Of a DNA stretch of 64,000 nucleotides, positions 20,175 through 30,057 are shown one piece after another. Numbering within the stretch: the stretch's first letter is position 1; each line of letters begins with the position of its first letter. The translations under genes and the position numbers were made by a program. The DNA comes from Olsenella sp. KGMB02461 (GTDB lineage: Bacteria; Actinomycetota; Coriobacteriia; Coriobacteriales; Atopobiaceae): the NCBI RefSeq assembly GCF_012584445.1, contig NZ_JABAHI010000008.1, positions 868,001-932,000 of the forward strand. Reading direction: 5' to 3'. The notes below the pieces were generated by a model that saw only the letters and a program-made list of their open reading frames with translations, was not told where the DNA came from and searched no databases.

Positions 20175-20207
20175 AATGCCTACCTCGCGCTCTGCGAGGT
20201 AGGCATT
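20175..20207 (-). terminator. Terminator of the NlpC/P60 gene
   Basis: 14-bp stem AATGCCTACCTCGC with its complement and a 5-nt loop. On the minus strand it is followed by CTTTTTAC. Confidence 0.88.
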
Positions 20208-20246
20208 GATACATGCAAGCTATGAGCTTGGAAAGGCTTCGGCCTC

Positions 20247-21506
20247 TTAGGCAGGCCAACCTCCGCGCCACTGGCCAAGGCCGCCATAGAGCGGGCGCAA
20301 GGATACACCTACGCGCTCGTTGCCGGCGTCGATGATCATGTTGTTGCCGGCATAGATGCCCACATGGCCGCTGTGCCACACCAAGTCGCCGGGAATCAGC
20401 TGGCTCACAGGCTTCTTGGGAGTGCGGTCTGCCTGGCTCTCGGAATAATGAGGCAGGCTGATGCCGGCCTGAGCAAAGCAGTACATGGTGAAGCCGGAGC
20501 AGTCAAAGCGGCGGCCTACAGGGTCGCAGGCACCATAGACATAACGGCTGCCAATCATGGAATACGCGGCGTCCAGCACGGCTTGGCGGGCAGAGGAGCT
20601 GCCCTGAGGGCGCGAAGTGGTGCCAGAGGAGGAGCCGCCGCCGGAAGCGCCGGAGTTTCCACCGCTCGTGCCTCCGCCGTTGTTAGAAGCACCGCCTCCG
20701 TTGTTGGAGCTGCCGCCCCCATTGTTGGAAGCACCGCCTCCGTTGCCGCCGTTGTTGGAGGCATTGTTCAGGGCGTTGTTCACCGTGGCAGCCACCTCGT
20801 TGCGGGCAGAGGCAGCCTCTTGCTCGGCTTGGACTCTGGCCGCTTCTTGCTCCTCTGCGAGCTTGGCCTTGACGTCGGCATCCAAGCCGTTCACATAGGC
20901 CTCCGCGTCGGCGACGGCAGAGTTCAAAGAAGCCTGCTGGCTTTCCTGATCGGCCAATAGCTGGGTCTGCTCGGTCTTCTGGTTCTCCAGCTGGGTCTTG
21001 GTGGCTTCCAGCGTCACCTTTTGGTTCTCCAGCGACGTCTGCAAGTCCTTGGTCTGCTGAATGGTGTCTGCCTGCTGTTGCGAGACCTTGTCGGCATAAT
21101 AGACGCGAGAAATAAAGTCATCGAAGCTGTTGGCATTGAGGATGATGGAAAGGAAGTCCAGGCCGCCAGCTTTGTAGTCCAGGGCGACAGTGCGGCCAAG
21201 GTTGGAGCGGCGCTCGGCCAGCTCGGCGGTTTTGGCCTCGATGTCTGCCTGGGTGTCGCTGATCTTTTGGTTGGACTCGTCGATTTGGGCTTGGGTCTCT
21301 GCCAACTTGACCTTGGTGCCGTTGAGCTGCTCGCTCACCGAGCCGGCCTGATCGTAGAGATCGTCCAGGCGGGCGTTGGCCGCATCGAGCTTGGCCTGCA
21401 AATCAGAAGCGGTGTCTGCATAGACGGGAGCGGGAGCCACAGCTCCCAGAGACAATGCCAGCAACGTGGCTCCAGCGAGACCACAGAGTTTGGTTTTTAG
21501 CGTCAT
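20247..21506 (-). CDS. Secreted NlpC/P60 peptidoglycan hydrolase with coiled coil
   Basis: 419 residues. A signal peptide (KTKLCGLAGATLLALSLGA, cleavage near VYA-DT) is followed by a long coiled coil (about 32-255), an Asn/Gly/Ser linker (about 256-300), and a C-terminal NlpC/P60 domain. The catalytic Cys is in RFDCSGFTMYC, the His in SGHVGIYAGNN, and the third polar residue near IDAGNERVG. The layout matches the SagA/RipA/PcsB-type endopeptidases that cut cell-wall stem peptides during division. ATG at 21506 with a GAGAGG site. Exported and probably wall-associated. Confidence 0.94.
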   Translation of the reverse strand: MTLKTKLCGLAGATLLALSLGAVAPAPVYADTASDLQAKLDAANARLDDLYDQAGSVSEQLNGTKVKLAETQAQIDESNQKISDTQADIEAKTAELAERRSNLGRTVALDYKAGGLDFLSIILNANSFDDFISRVYYADKVSQQQADTIQQTKDLQTSLENQKVTLEATKTQLENQKTEQTQLLADQESQQASLNSAVADAEAYVNGLDADVKAKLAEEQEAARVQAEQEAASARNEVAATVNNALNNASNNGGNGGGASNNGGGSSNNGGGASNNGGGTSGGNSGASGGGSSSGTTSRPQGSSSARQAVLDAAYSMIGSRYVYGACDPVGRRFDCSGFTMYCFAQAGISLPHYSESQADRTPKKPVSQLIPGDLVWHSGHVGIYAGNNMIIDAGNERVGVSLRPLYGGLGQWRGGWPA

Positions 21507-21945
21507 GGCGCCTCTCTTGGTTGCATATATAGTGTTCCGGCTAGACGCGAGGCTCTAAAAATAGAGGATCGCCGCCGGGGAATGGGGCTTGGGCATTCCC
21601 AGGAGATGGGTGTTATCCCATGGGATTCTCTATTCTAGAGGGCCTATCTGCTCACAAGCGTAACCGAGCAGCACCTCCATAGACCCTAAATGCGGCCAGC
21701 GGCGCAAAATCAGTTCCAAACTGCATCGCAAATGGGGCCTGCCGATAAAAACAACCCCCTTGAGCTGGGTAAACAAAAAGTCCCCTGAAAAAAGAAAAGA
21801 CCCCACCGGAGTGAAGTCTTTTCTCGGCATTCAGAGAAGGGGAATTGAGATTGCGCCTTCCTGATATGTCAGTGAAAGGCGATCGGGCGCCTTTTGGGGC
21901 TCGCCAGCAGCGCAAAGGCGGCAGGCGGACGCCTTGAGCGAGAGG
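21507..21945. other. Intergenic region fba/NlpC
   Basis: About 440 bp. It holds the fba terminator, two uptake-like words (21740, 21821), and near 21565-21630 several G/C-rich dyads in the leader of the NlpC gene. I found no match to a c-di-AMP riboswitch. Confidence 0.5.
21795..21822 (-). terminator. Terminator of fba
   Basis: AAAAGAC/GTCTTTT 7-bp stem with a 14-nt loop; on the minus strand it runs into TTTTCTTTTTTC. Confidence 0.65.
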
Positions 21946-22818
21946 TTAGTTCCAGCCCTTGTTGGCAGAGCCAAACTCCTGGATCTTCTCGGCAGTCTTG
22001 GCCTTGATGGCCTCGGCGCCGGGCTTCAGGAGCTTGCGGGGGTCGAAGCCCTTCTCCTTCTTGAGGCCGCCGTCGGCGATGTAGGCCTCGGTGGCGTCGG
22101 CAAAGACCACCTGGAGCTCGGTGTTGACGTTGATCTTGGCAACGCCCAGGTCGATGGCCTTGGCGATCTGGTCGGCAGGGATGCCGGTGCCGCCGTGAAG
22201 CACCAGAGGCAGGTCGCCCACCTTGGCCTTGATGGCCTTGAGCACGTCGAACTGCAGGCCGGTCCAGTTGGCGGGATAGAGGCCGTGGATGTTGCCGATG
22301 CCGGCGGCCAGCATATCGACGCCCAGGTCTGCGATGGCCTTGCACTCGGCAGGATCGGCGCACTCGCCGGTGCCGGTGATGCCGTCCTCGGTGCCGCCGA
22401 TGGAGCCCACCTCGGCCTCGATGGAGATGCCCTTGGAGTGGCAGATACGCACCAGCTCGGCGGTGTTCTTCATGTTGACGTCGAAGTTCTCCTCATGGGA
22501 GCCGTCATACATGACGGAGGTGAAGCCGGCGTCGATGCACTCCAGGCATGCGTCATAGGAGCCGTGATCCAGGTGCAGGGCCACGGGCACAGTGAGGTCG
22601 AGTGCGTCATACATGGCGTGGACCAGCGCAGACACGGTCTTGTAGCCGGTCTGGTACTTGCCGGCGCTCATGGAGCACTGAATGATGAGGGGGGACTGGG
22701 TCTCCTCGGCAGCCGTCATGATGGCACGGCACCACTCAAGGTCGTTGGTGTTGAAAGCGCCTACGGCATAGTGACCGGCCACGGCGTTGTCGAGCATTTG
22801 CTTTGCGTTGACGAGCAT
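21946..22818 (-). CDS. fba: Class II fructose-bisphosphate aldolase
   Basis: Zinc enzyme that splits fructose 1,6-bisphosphate. Of 290 residues, LHLDHGS carries the zinc histidine and catalytic Asp, followed by VMYDGSHEE, EAEVGSIGGTEDG, LHGGTGIP (zinc His) and KINVNTELQ. Length and motifs fit the FbaA/GatY-like class II group, and the fructose-bisphosphate role is likely for a sole copy beside other glycolytic genes in the window. Monocistronic. Confidence 0.93.
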   Translation of the reverse strand: MLVNAKQMLDNAVAGHYAVGAFNTNDLEWCRAIMTAAEETQSPLIIQCSMSAGKYQTGYKTVSALVHAMYDALDLTVPVALHLDHGSYDACLECIDAGFTSVMYDGSHEENFDVNMKNTAELVRICHSKGISIEAEVGSIGGTEDGITGTGECADPAECKAIADLGVDMLAAGIGNIHGLYPANWTGLQFDVLKAIKAKVGDLPLVLHGGTGIPADQIAKAIDLGVAKINVNTELQVVFADATEAYIADGGLKKEKGFDPRKLLKPGAEAIKAKTAEKIQEFGSANKGWN

Positions 22819-23138
22819 GTCTAACCTCCATTGGTCAAGGTGTCGTCAAGGGTCCCCTTCCTATGGCGACCCACACATCTATGGCCATTATGACGGGCCG
22901 CCGCCGCGGGCCACCCCCTCGATCCCTGATTTGCCCCAAATTACCGACGAAAAGCCCAAAGTCGCCTCTTCTCTCGCAAATATGTCTTTTTATCAGCGGT
23001 CATTTATCTTTGTACTAATAACAATGCCCCCTCTTCTGCATCCAAAAGATGAGAAGGGAGGGCATTGCGAAAGGGCTTCAAGGCGTCATCGCCAGCGGCC
23101 CCCGTTGCCGAGAAACCCGTGCCGCCTCGACCTAGGAT
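22819..23138. other. Intergenic region upstream of fba
   Basis: 320 bp. It holds the fba promoter, an imperfect dyad around 23028-23062 that may end the surface-protein gene, and an uptake-like word with full extension (TGCCGAGAAACCCGTGCC) at 23106. I see no gene. Confidence 0.5.
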
Positions 23139-26100
23139 CTAGGCTTCGTGGCGACGTTTGCGCCACACCGCCGCCGTGGCAGTCACTGCAGCGGCAGCCA
23201 GGGCGCCCAGCCATCCAGCGGCAGAGGCGACATCGCCGGTCTTGGGAAGGATGTGCCTTAGGATCGCCGGCGCCGGCTTCAGCGTATTGGCCGCATCCAC
23301 TGGAACCTCTGCAGGAAGCACCGGGCCGGTGGCGTCGTTGGGATAGGCAGCCGGCGTGGGATCGGTAGACAGCGAGTTGGCGAAATCGCTGGTCTTGGCA
23401 GGTTCGCCAGGCTCAGGGCGAGGCTCGGTGCCAAAGATGGTGGCCGTGGTGGAGTCGGAGGGATTCACATAGGAAGCCACCGCATGGTTGCCGATGTCTT
23501 TGCCCTCGGCCTCCTGAGCGACCTGCACGTCGAAACGCAGCTTGATGGTCTCGCCTCCCTTGAGATAGCCGCCGTAGACCGACAGCGAATGGGAGAGCGG
23601 GTCGTAAACCGAATCCGGCACTTCCTTCTCGGCGCCGCCCGGCAGGACCATCTTGAGGGAGCCGGAGACCACCTCGAGGCCCTCAGGGAGCTCGTCGGAG
23701 ATGACCAAGTCATAGCAGCAGGTGGAAGGCTCGTCCTCATTGGACACAGTGATTTCGTAGGACAAAAGGTCGCCCACGTGCACTTGGCCGTCCTCATGGG
23801 GCGTGGTGTTGGCAGACTCTTTGGAGACCTGCACCTTGGCAGGATCGGGATCCGAAGGCGCTATTGGGCCAGAGGTGCCGGGGCCGCTCTCGCTCTGAGG
23901 GCCGGACTTGAAGAGCCCGTAGGTGAGCGACAGGGGGCCTGCCATAGCGCGCACGCCGTCTGAGGCCTCGCGCGCATAGTTGGCCTCGAACTTGTAGGTG
24001 CCCACCTGGGACAGGTCGATGGGCTCGTCGGCGCCCACCTCCACCCACTGGCCGTCGGCGCTCTGGCGCATGAGCTTGAAGTCTTGACGCTTCATGCCCA
24101 CCGGGATGTTGAGGCCGCCCTTGGACTGGGCCAGATTGAGCGCACGCTCGAAGAGCTGTTCTTGGGTGATGGTGCCCTTGCTGATGTTCTCGGAAACCTG
24201 GGTGTCGGCGCTGAAGGCATCCGGCTTGTCCTCAGGCTCGCCGCCCTCCTCGTCCCACACGATGTGATGGAGCACCGCGGTGACCTTGGCGCCGCTGGGC
24301 CGCACGAAGGTGGTGGTGAGGGTAGACTCGCCGGTTGCAGTGAGCGCGGTGGATTCGTCGCCTGTGACCTCGCCTGCCAGATCGCTCGCGTCGGCGGCAG
24401 CCTGCTTGAGCTCGGACTCCTTGGCATGGAAATCCAGGGTTTGAGGCGTCGAAGACAGGTCGTGGCCGTCCGCCTTGGCCAGATCCCTCAAGGTGCCCAG
24501 AAGCTCCTCGCGGGAGACTGCGGTCTTCTCGGCATCGTCGGCTACTTTCTTCACCTTGACGGTGTACACCAGGGTGATGTCGGCAGGCTTCTCGGGATCG
24601 CGGTCTTTGTCTGCCGGGTCGTCGGCAGGCGGGTTCTCGTCGCCAAAGGGACCAGGGGTGCCGTCGGGAATCTTGATCTCTTTGGGAAGTTCGGGGGTAT
24701 GGTCTGGGTCGTCCGGATCGGGCTCGGGGTCTTTGACGGTGTCGGTGGGCTTGGTGCCAAAGGCGCGCGCCACGTTGGGCAACGTCTGAGGCTCGTTGTA
24801 GTTGAGGCGCTCGGAAGTGACTTTCACCTTGAAAGTGGCGATGGCAGACTCGCCGCCATAGATGTGGCCTACGGCGATATAGAGCTTGCGGCTGGCGGCA
24901 TTGTAGTCTGCGGTGAAGTCATCCTGGGTCAGCTTGGCACCCAGGTTGGTGGTGACCTCGATGGAGCCGGGGATGTATTCCATGCCGGCGGGCAGCTCGT
25001 CGACCACCTTGGCGCCGTAATAGGCCGAGCCCGCTTTGCTGTTGGTGAGCGTGATGGTGTAGAGCAGCTGGTCGCCCACCTGCACGATCTCTTGGTTGGC
25101 GCGCTTATCGGCTCCGGCAGTGGCGTTGGCCCAGGTCTTGGTGATGGAGATGTCGCCTGCGTCAGGATCGGGATCGGTGGGAACCACTACCAGGTCGTGG
25201 TCGTCGCGGTCGTCGGGATCTTTGGCGGGGTCGTCCGAAGGGTCGTCCTTGGGGATGGGCACCGTGACGATGACCGTGATTTGCTCTGGGTCGCCGTCCG
25301 GATTGGCAGGGTCGTCGCGCTCGATGACCACGGGGATGTCCACATGGTCTGCCTCAGGATCCTCTTCGCGCTTCTTCTTGATCTGCTCCTCGACCTCTTT
25401 GGCGATGTCCTCGGGGGTCTTGGGATCGTCCTTGTCGCCGATCTTCACGATGCGGTCGTCGGGCTTGATGGGCTCAGGGCTGTCAGGGTCAGGCTTGGGA
25501 TCCGCATCAGGGTTGGAAGGGTCTGTGGGCAGCGGCTTTCTGGCATCGTCCAGCGGAGAGCCAGGTGTGACCTTGTCCACCGGCACGCCGGGCTTCACTG
25601 GGTCAGTGGGCGGGTTGTCCGGGTCGGGCGTGGGGTCAATCAGATCGCCGCCGAGAATATCCTCCACCTCCTTGACCGGGTCTTTAGGATCTGCAGGATT
25701 GGGATCGGGAGTGGTGGGGTCCGCGGCGGCAGTGACCTTATCTACCGGGTTGCCGTCTTTGTCGAGGCGGTTGTCCCAGTCGAACTGGTCCTTGTTCACG
25801 CCGTAGATGCCCTTGGCAGAAGACTCGCTGGTAAGCTGCGGCGTGCGGTCGGGGTTGGCAGAGTCGACGACGCTGGTCTTTACCTCCACATCCATCTTCA
25901 GGGTATAGGTCTCCTCACCAAAGATGGTGGTGAGCGAGTCTACGGTGACTACGCCGTCTTTGATCTTGTCTTTCACTTGGTCGGTGAGGTCGATTTCGTT
26001 GCCCAGAGGATCGACGGCCACCAGCTTCTTGAAGAGGGCGTCAGCAGGCACCGAGATGGTGACCACCGGGTCGATGCATGCAGAGTCTGGCGTGGTATTG

Positions 26101-29100
26101 GTGACCTTGACCACCGTGCGCAGCACATCGCCGGGGCGGATGGTGCCGTCTTCTCGGGTGGTGTCATAAGTGGTTTGCGTAATGGAAAGCTCGGGCTTCT
26201 TTGCGAGGTCGGGGAACACATAGACATCGAAGGACTTGGTTGCGCCCGAGAACGCGCCAGTGCCCTTGAGCGTGGCGGTGATGGTGGTTTTGCCTGCCGA
26301 GAGAACCTTGGCTTTGGCCGCCACACCGTAGTCTGTCTTGTTCTCCACATAGGTGCGGTTGGCGGTGAAGCTATTCTCCTCGATATCGATCACCGTGGGG
26401 TTGGAGCTGGTGAACTCGATGTCGCCAATGGAATTGGTCTGCACATAGAGCGGGAACCAATCCTGGTGAGTCGCGGTGACATTGCCGTCATCATCCACCT
26501 CGTCGCGGAAGCTCTTGACCTCGATGTCGTCGCGGATGTTGGTGCGCTTGTCGTTGTCGCCCTCTTTGACCACCACATCGCGTTCGTGGGCCTCGTCGAG
26601 CTTGAGCTTGGCATCGTTGGCTGCTTGCTGGCTGTCTTCCAAACCCTCGCCATTGGGAACGTAGCCGGTGCCGTCCTCGTTGAAGAGCTTGAAGTCAGGG
26701 ACCGCAAGGTCGATCTGGACCACAGACTCGCCGGTGTCGGATTCGTAGTAGCGTAGTAGTTCACATAGGCTGAATCGTTGTGAGCGGGCGTAAAGGGCTC
26801 GCCTGGGCCGTCTTTCTTGAGATCGCTTGGGCCTGCAGGCTCATCTTCCTGGGTGTCGCGCGGCGCGGCGCCTTCCTTGGCGCTGGTGTACTCCACCAAC
26901 ACGGTATGCTCGTTGCCTTGGCCGCTTTTATCGGCAAGGCCAAAAGCCTCTAGCTGCGAGCGGGTGAGGTTGAAGTAGGCCATGGAATGCTCGCGGCCCG
27001 CGTCGTCCTTCTCGATCCACTGGTTGGCGGCCTTGGCGTCTTCCATATCTTGGCGGGTGAGCTCTATGACGCCGCCGTGGGCTTCGCTTACCTTGCGCCC
27101 ATCGATATAAAGCTGCAGGCGGCCGGTGGGAGCCTTGCACTTGGCAGAGCTCATGGTGCCGGAGCCATCTGGCAGCAGCCCGCTGGTAATATCCACCGGC
27201 ACTACCAAGTGGTTGTTGGTAGCGGCGTTGAAATTGCCCGCATTGTCGTCCTGCGCCCAGGTGGGGGCGGTGTAAGTCTTGCTCTGCTGATTGCCGTCTT
27301 GGTCGGTGTACGTGAGTGTGACGCCTTGCTTTACCTCAGCAGTAGTAGCCGAGCATACGGGGTAGATGACGGCTTGTCCTGTGGCGCTATGCCCCCAATA
27401 GGTTTGGGCGAATGTCGTGTTGTTGTGATATTGATCGGAGCGCACCTCGATCTCGTAGAGGCCGGCGTCAGACGGGGTATGGCTGCCGGTTACCGCAGCA
27501 CTCAAAGCCTCGCCGTCCTCGTTCACCTGTTGGAAGTTGTACTTGATGGCCTTGTTGTCGTTGAGGCTTCCGCCGGCAGGATTCTCCACCCTGATAGGAT
27601 TGGCTTGCACGTCCACAGGGGTCAGCGCTTCGCCGTCGTAGTACTTGCTCCAGTTTTGCTTGATGAACGTCTCGTCCAGCGTGAAGTGCTCCCATTCCTT
27701 GGCCACAGTGTCGCCGGAGCCTGAAGAACCGGAAGGCAACGTGGTGTTAGAGGAGAGGAGCTTGTCGCCCACGTAATAGTGGAAATTGGCATCGATCTGA
27801 TGATCTTGGTTCGTGCCGGCCGGCAGCCATAGATAGAGCTTGCCCTGAAGGAAAGATGCCGGGGCTCCATAAGGCGGGGTAGTGGGGAACTTGTCAAGCA
27901 AGAGCTCCCAAGACTCAAGATGGGCATTGAGATTGGGGGTCACTCCAGCCTCGCTGGCCATCGACTCGATCTTAGGCGCCACGTTCACCGTCATCATGGA
28001 CACCTTGGTCTTGTGCTCGAGGTCGCCGTAGGCCAAGCCATCGTTGTCGTTGCCCTGGAAACGGCCGGGAGTGCATTTCACCGAACCGCCGGTGATGACT
28101 ACATAGCCCTGATTTCCGCCAATCTCCAAAAATGAAGGGTTGCCGCCAAAACCAGGCTCCAGAGTACCGCCTGTAATAAGGATGGTATGGCCCGTGTTGG
28201 TGCCGCCGCAACCTTGGCCAAAGGCGTTGGAGTGATAGTAGCCTTGGGCCTTGATATAGCCGCCGTTGATGGTGATGTCGCCCGCAATGGTGTGATTTGC
28301 AGTGCGAGAGATGAGGGCATCCCGCAAAGGATAGGTGGTAGTGCTGCGTGACATGCCGCCGGTATAGGTGCAGCCGCCGCCAATGGCAGCGCCGTGGTAG
28401 GAAGCGCTCGCATCCACAGTGCCGCCATTGAAGGTGGTAGCGGTACCGCCGCCTGCATGGCCGCCGCCGATGCCGCACCCAGAGCCGTTGCCGCTGGGAT
28501 TGCCGCCAATGGCGCCGGGGTCTTGGGCATAGGCTCGGATGTTGCCGCCATTGAAGGTCATGTCGCCAGAATTCTCGATAGGACCGCCGCCAATGGCAGC
28601 AGAGCGGACGCCGCTGTAGACCGCCAGAGAACCAGGGTTGGCGCTCTCGAGGTTAGAGAGGCTGGAAGCCAGGTCGGAGCCCTTCCCCGTCGAGGTCTTC
28701 ACTGTGCCTTCTTTGGAGACATAGCTGACTCCCGCAGGAATCATGCCCTGCTCGGGAGTGATGGGGTTTCCGGAGGTGTCCACATTGGTCACCGCGTCGT
28801 CGATCACCAGGACCGAGCCCTCGCCGCAGCGAAGGCCGGGAAATTGTGCAGCCGAGGTATCGTTGCTGCCCGTGTCTTTCGTGGCGAAGTTGCTGTTGTA
28901 AAGAGTGTTGGCAGTGCCATCCGCCAGAGTGATATGCACAGTGGTCTTATTGGCCACATCTGCCTCTGACACCTCAGAGGTGCCATTGCCAGAAACATGG
29001 GAGTTGGTTGCGATGTCCATGGGGAACTTGCTGTTGATGTTCACGCCAGCGAAGACGATGTTGGCATGGACGCCAGGGGCCACTCGGATGCCTGTGGACA

Positions 29101-29713
29101 CGGCAGTGCCGGCGCCGGCGGTGTTGCGGATGGTATAGGTGCCGTTCTGCTTGATCACCAGCATGGATATGTTTTGGGTGTTAGCGCTCCCCGTAGGAAA
29201 GCTACGGCCGTCTTGGTATTGCGAATCCTCGTTGCTGCCGCGGCCAATGCGAGTATAAGCAACGGTCTCCAGCGCATAGTCGGTGCCAGCCGTGCCACCA
29301 GAGATGGTGAGCCCACCGTAGTCGGTCTCCACACCCGCAGCTGCAGCGGCCTTTTTGAGCACTACATCGGCAGTGTCGTTCACAGAAGGCGTCACTAGCT
29401 CCACGCTCACCTCAGCAACAGGAGCTGCCTCTTGCGAGGAGGGTGCGTCCTTCTCGGCAGGAAGGGCGTCTGGAGCCTCTGGTTGGCTCTCCTCTGGAAC
29501 GGCTTCCTCAGAAGGCGCGGGGTCTGCCGATGCCTCCGGGGCCAAGGGGGCTGCCTCAGACTCCGAGGCGGCCAAAGCGACAGGGCCCGAAGAGGGCGCC
29601 CCTAGCTCATCGGCCAGCACCTGCATTGCGGCACCCGGAGCGAACATCTGAGTAGCCAGCAGGAATGTGAGCGCGAAGGCAAAAATGCGTTTCTTGATCA
29701 TTGATGCGTTCAT
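23139..29713 (-). pseudogene. Giant LPXTG surface protein, split by an 8-bp duplication
   Basis: Two long frames form one gene. The 5' part (29713 to 26390) starts with a signal peptide (KKRIFAFALTFLLATQMFAPGAA), then a Gly-rich repeat region like a β-helix carbohydrate-binding domain (NGGTVDASASYHGAAIGGG). The 3' part (open from about 26740 to 23139) holds DUF11-type repeats near residues 1170, 1517 and 1957, Asp/Pro linkers, and a sorting signal LPKTGD with a hydrophobic segment and RKRRHEA. Removing one copy of CTACTACG joins the parts into about 2188 residues. As read, the product loses its wall anchor. Paralogue of the next gene upstream. ATG at 29713 has a GAGAGG site. Confidence 0.88.
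26744..26759. repeat. 8-bp tandem duplication causing the frameshift
   Basis: CGTAGTAG occurs twice in a row. On the coding strand the codons read Asn-Tyr-Tyr and then run out of frame; with one copy they read NYYESDTGES and continue into the downstream frame. Slippage between two and one copies would switch the protein off or on. Confidence 0.9.
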
Positions 29714-29806
29714 ACTTCTGCCTCTCATGAGAAACGTAGGGCTCAGAGGGCGGCGACAGGTCTTGCACCCTGATCGCCTAGGGGCCCAAAAGTAGAGTTA
29801 TCTCTG

Positions 29807-29834
29807 AATATACTCTGATAACTCATATTTTCAC
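29807..29834 (-). promoter_or_regulatory. Promoter of the split surface-protein gene
   Basis: On the minus strand GTGAAA-N16-TATATT, about 94 bp upstream of the ATG. The second surface-protein gene has TTGAAA-N16-TATATT in the same place, which supports both. Confidence 0.55.
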
Positions 29835-29972
29835 GTAACAGAATCCACTAATTTATGCCACTAGTTGACGAGGTTAATTGCTATAGTTTTATATTTTTGT
29901 ATATCTACATTTTATGTGTATATATAGTGCATGCATAAGGGGTTATTGGGCAACCTCGATCCTGATTACAAA

Positions 29973-30008
29973 AAAGTCCAGCACCCCTGTTGAGGGATGC
30001 TGGACTTT
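29973..30008 (-). terminator. Terminator of the second surface-protein gene
   Basis: AAAGTCCAGCA/TGCTGGACTTT stem with one mismatch and an inner CCCT/AGGG, 50 nt after the stop at 30058; T-run on the minus strand. Confidence 0.85.
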
Positions 30009-30057
30009 GCGAGACTATCGGTTGCGCTTGCGGCCTTGGCGCTTTACTTCCTGAATG

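Noticed and set aside
21507-21700. c-di-AMP (ydaO) riboswitch upstream of the NlpC/P60 gene
   Set aside because: In actinobacteria this riboswitch often precedes wall hydrolases, but I could not find its conserved core on the minus strand; only short G/C dyads are present.
24084-26756. Long plus-strand open frame of 890 codons opposite the split surface-protein gene
   Set aside because: It is a shadow of the repetitive Asp/Pro coding sequence: Gly/Val/Leu-rich, no ribosome site, no family. The minus-strand protein has a signal peptide, repeats and sorting signal.
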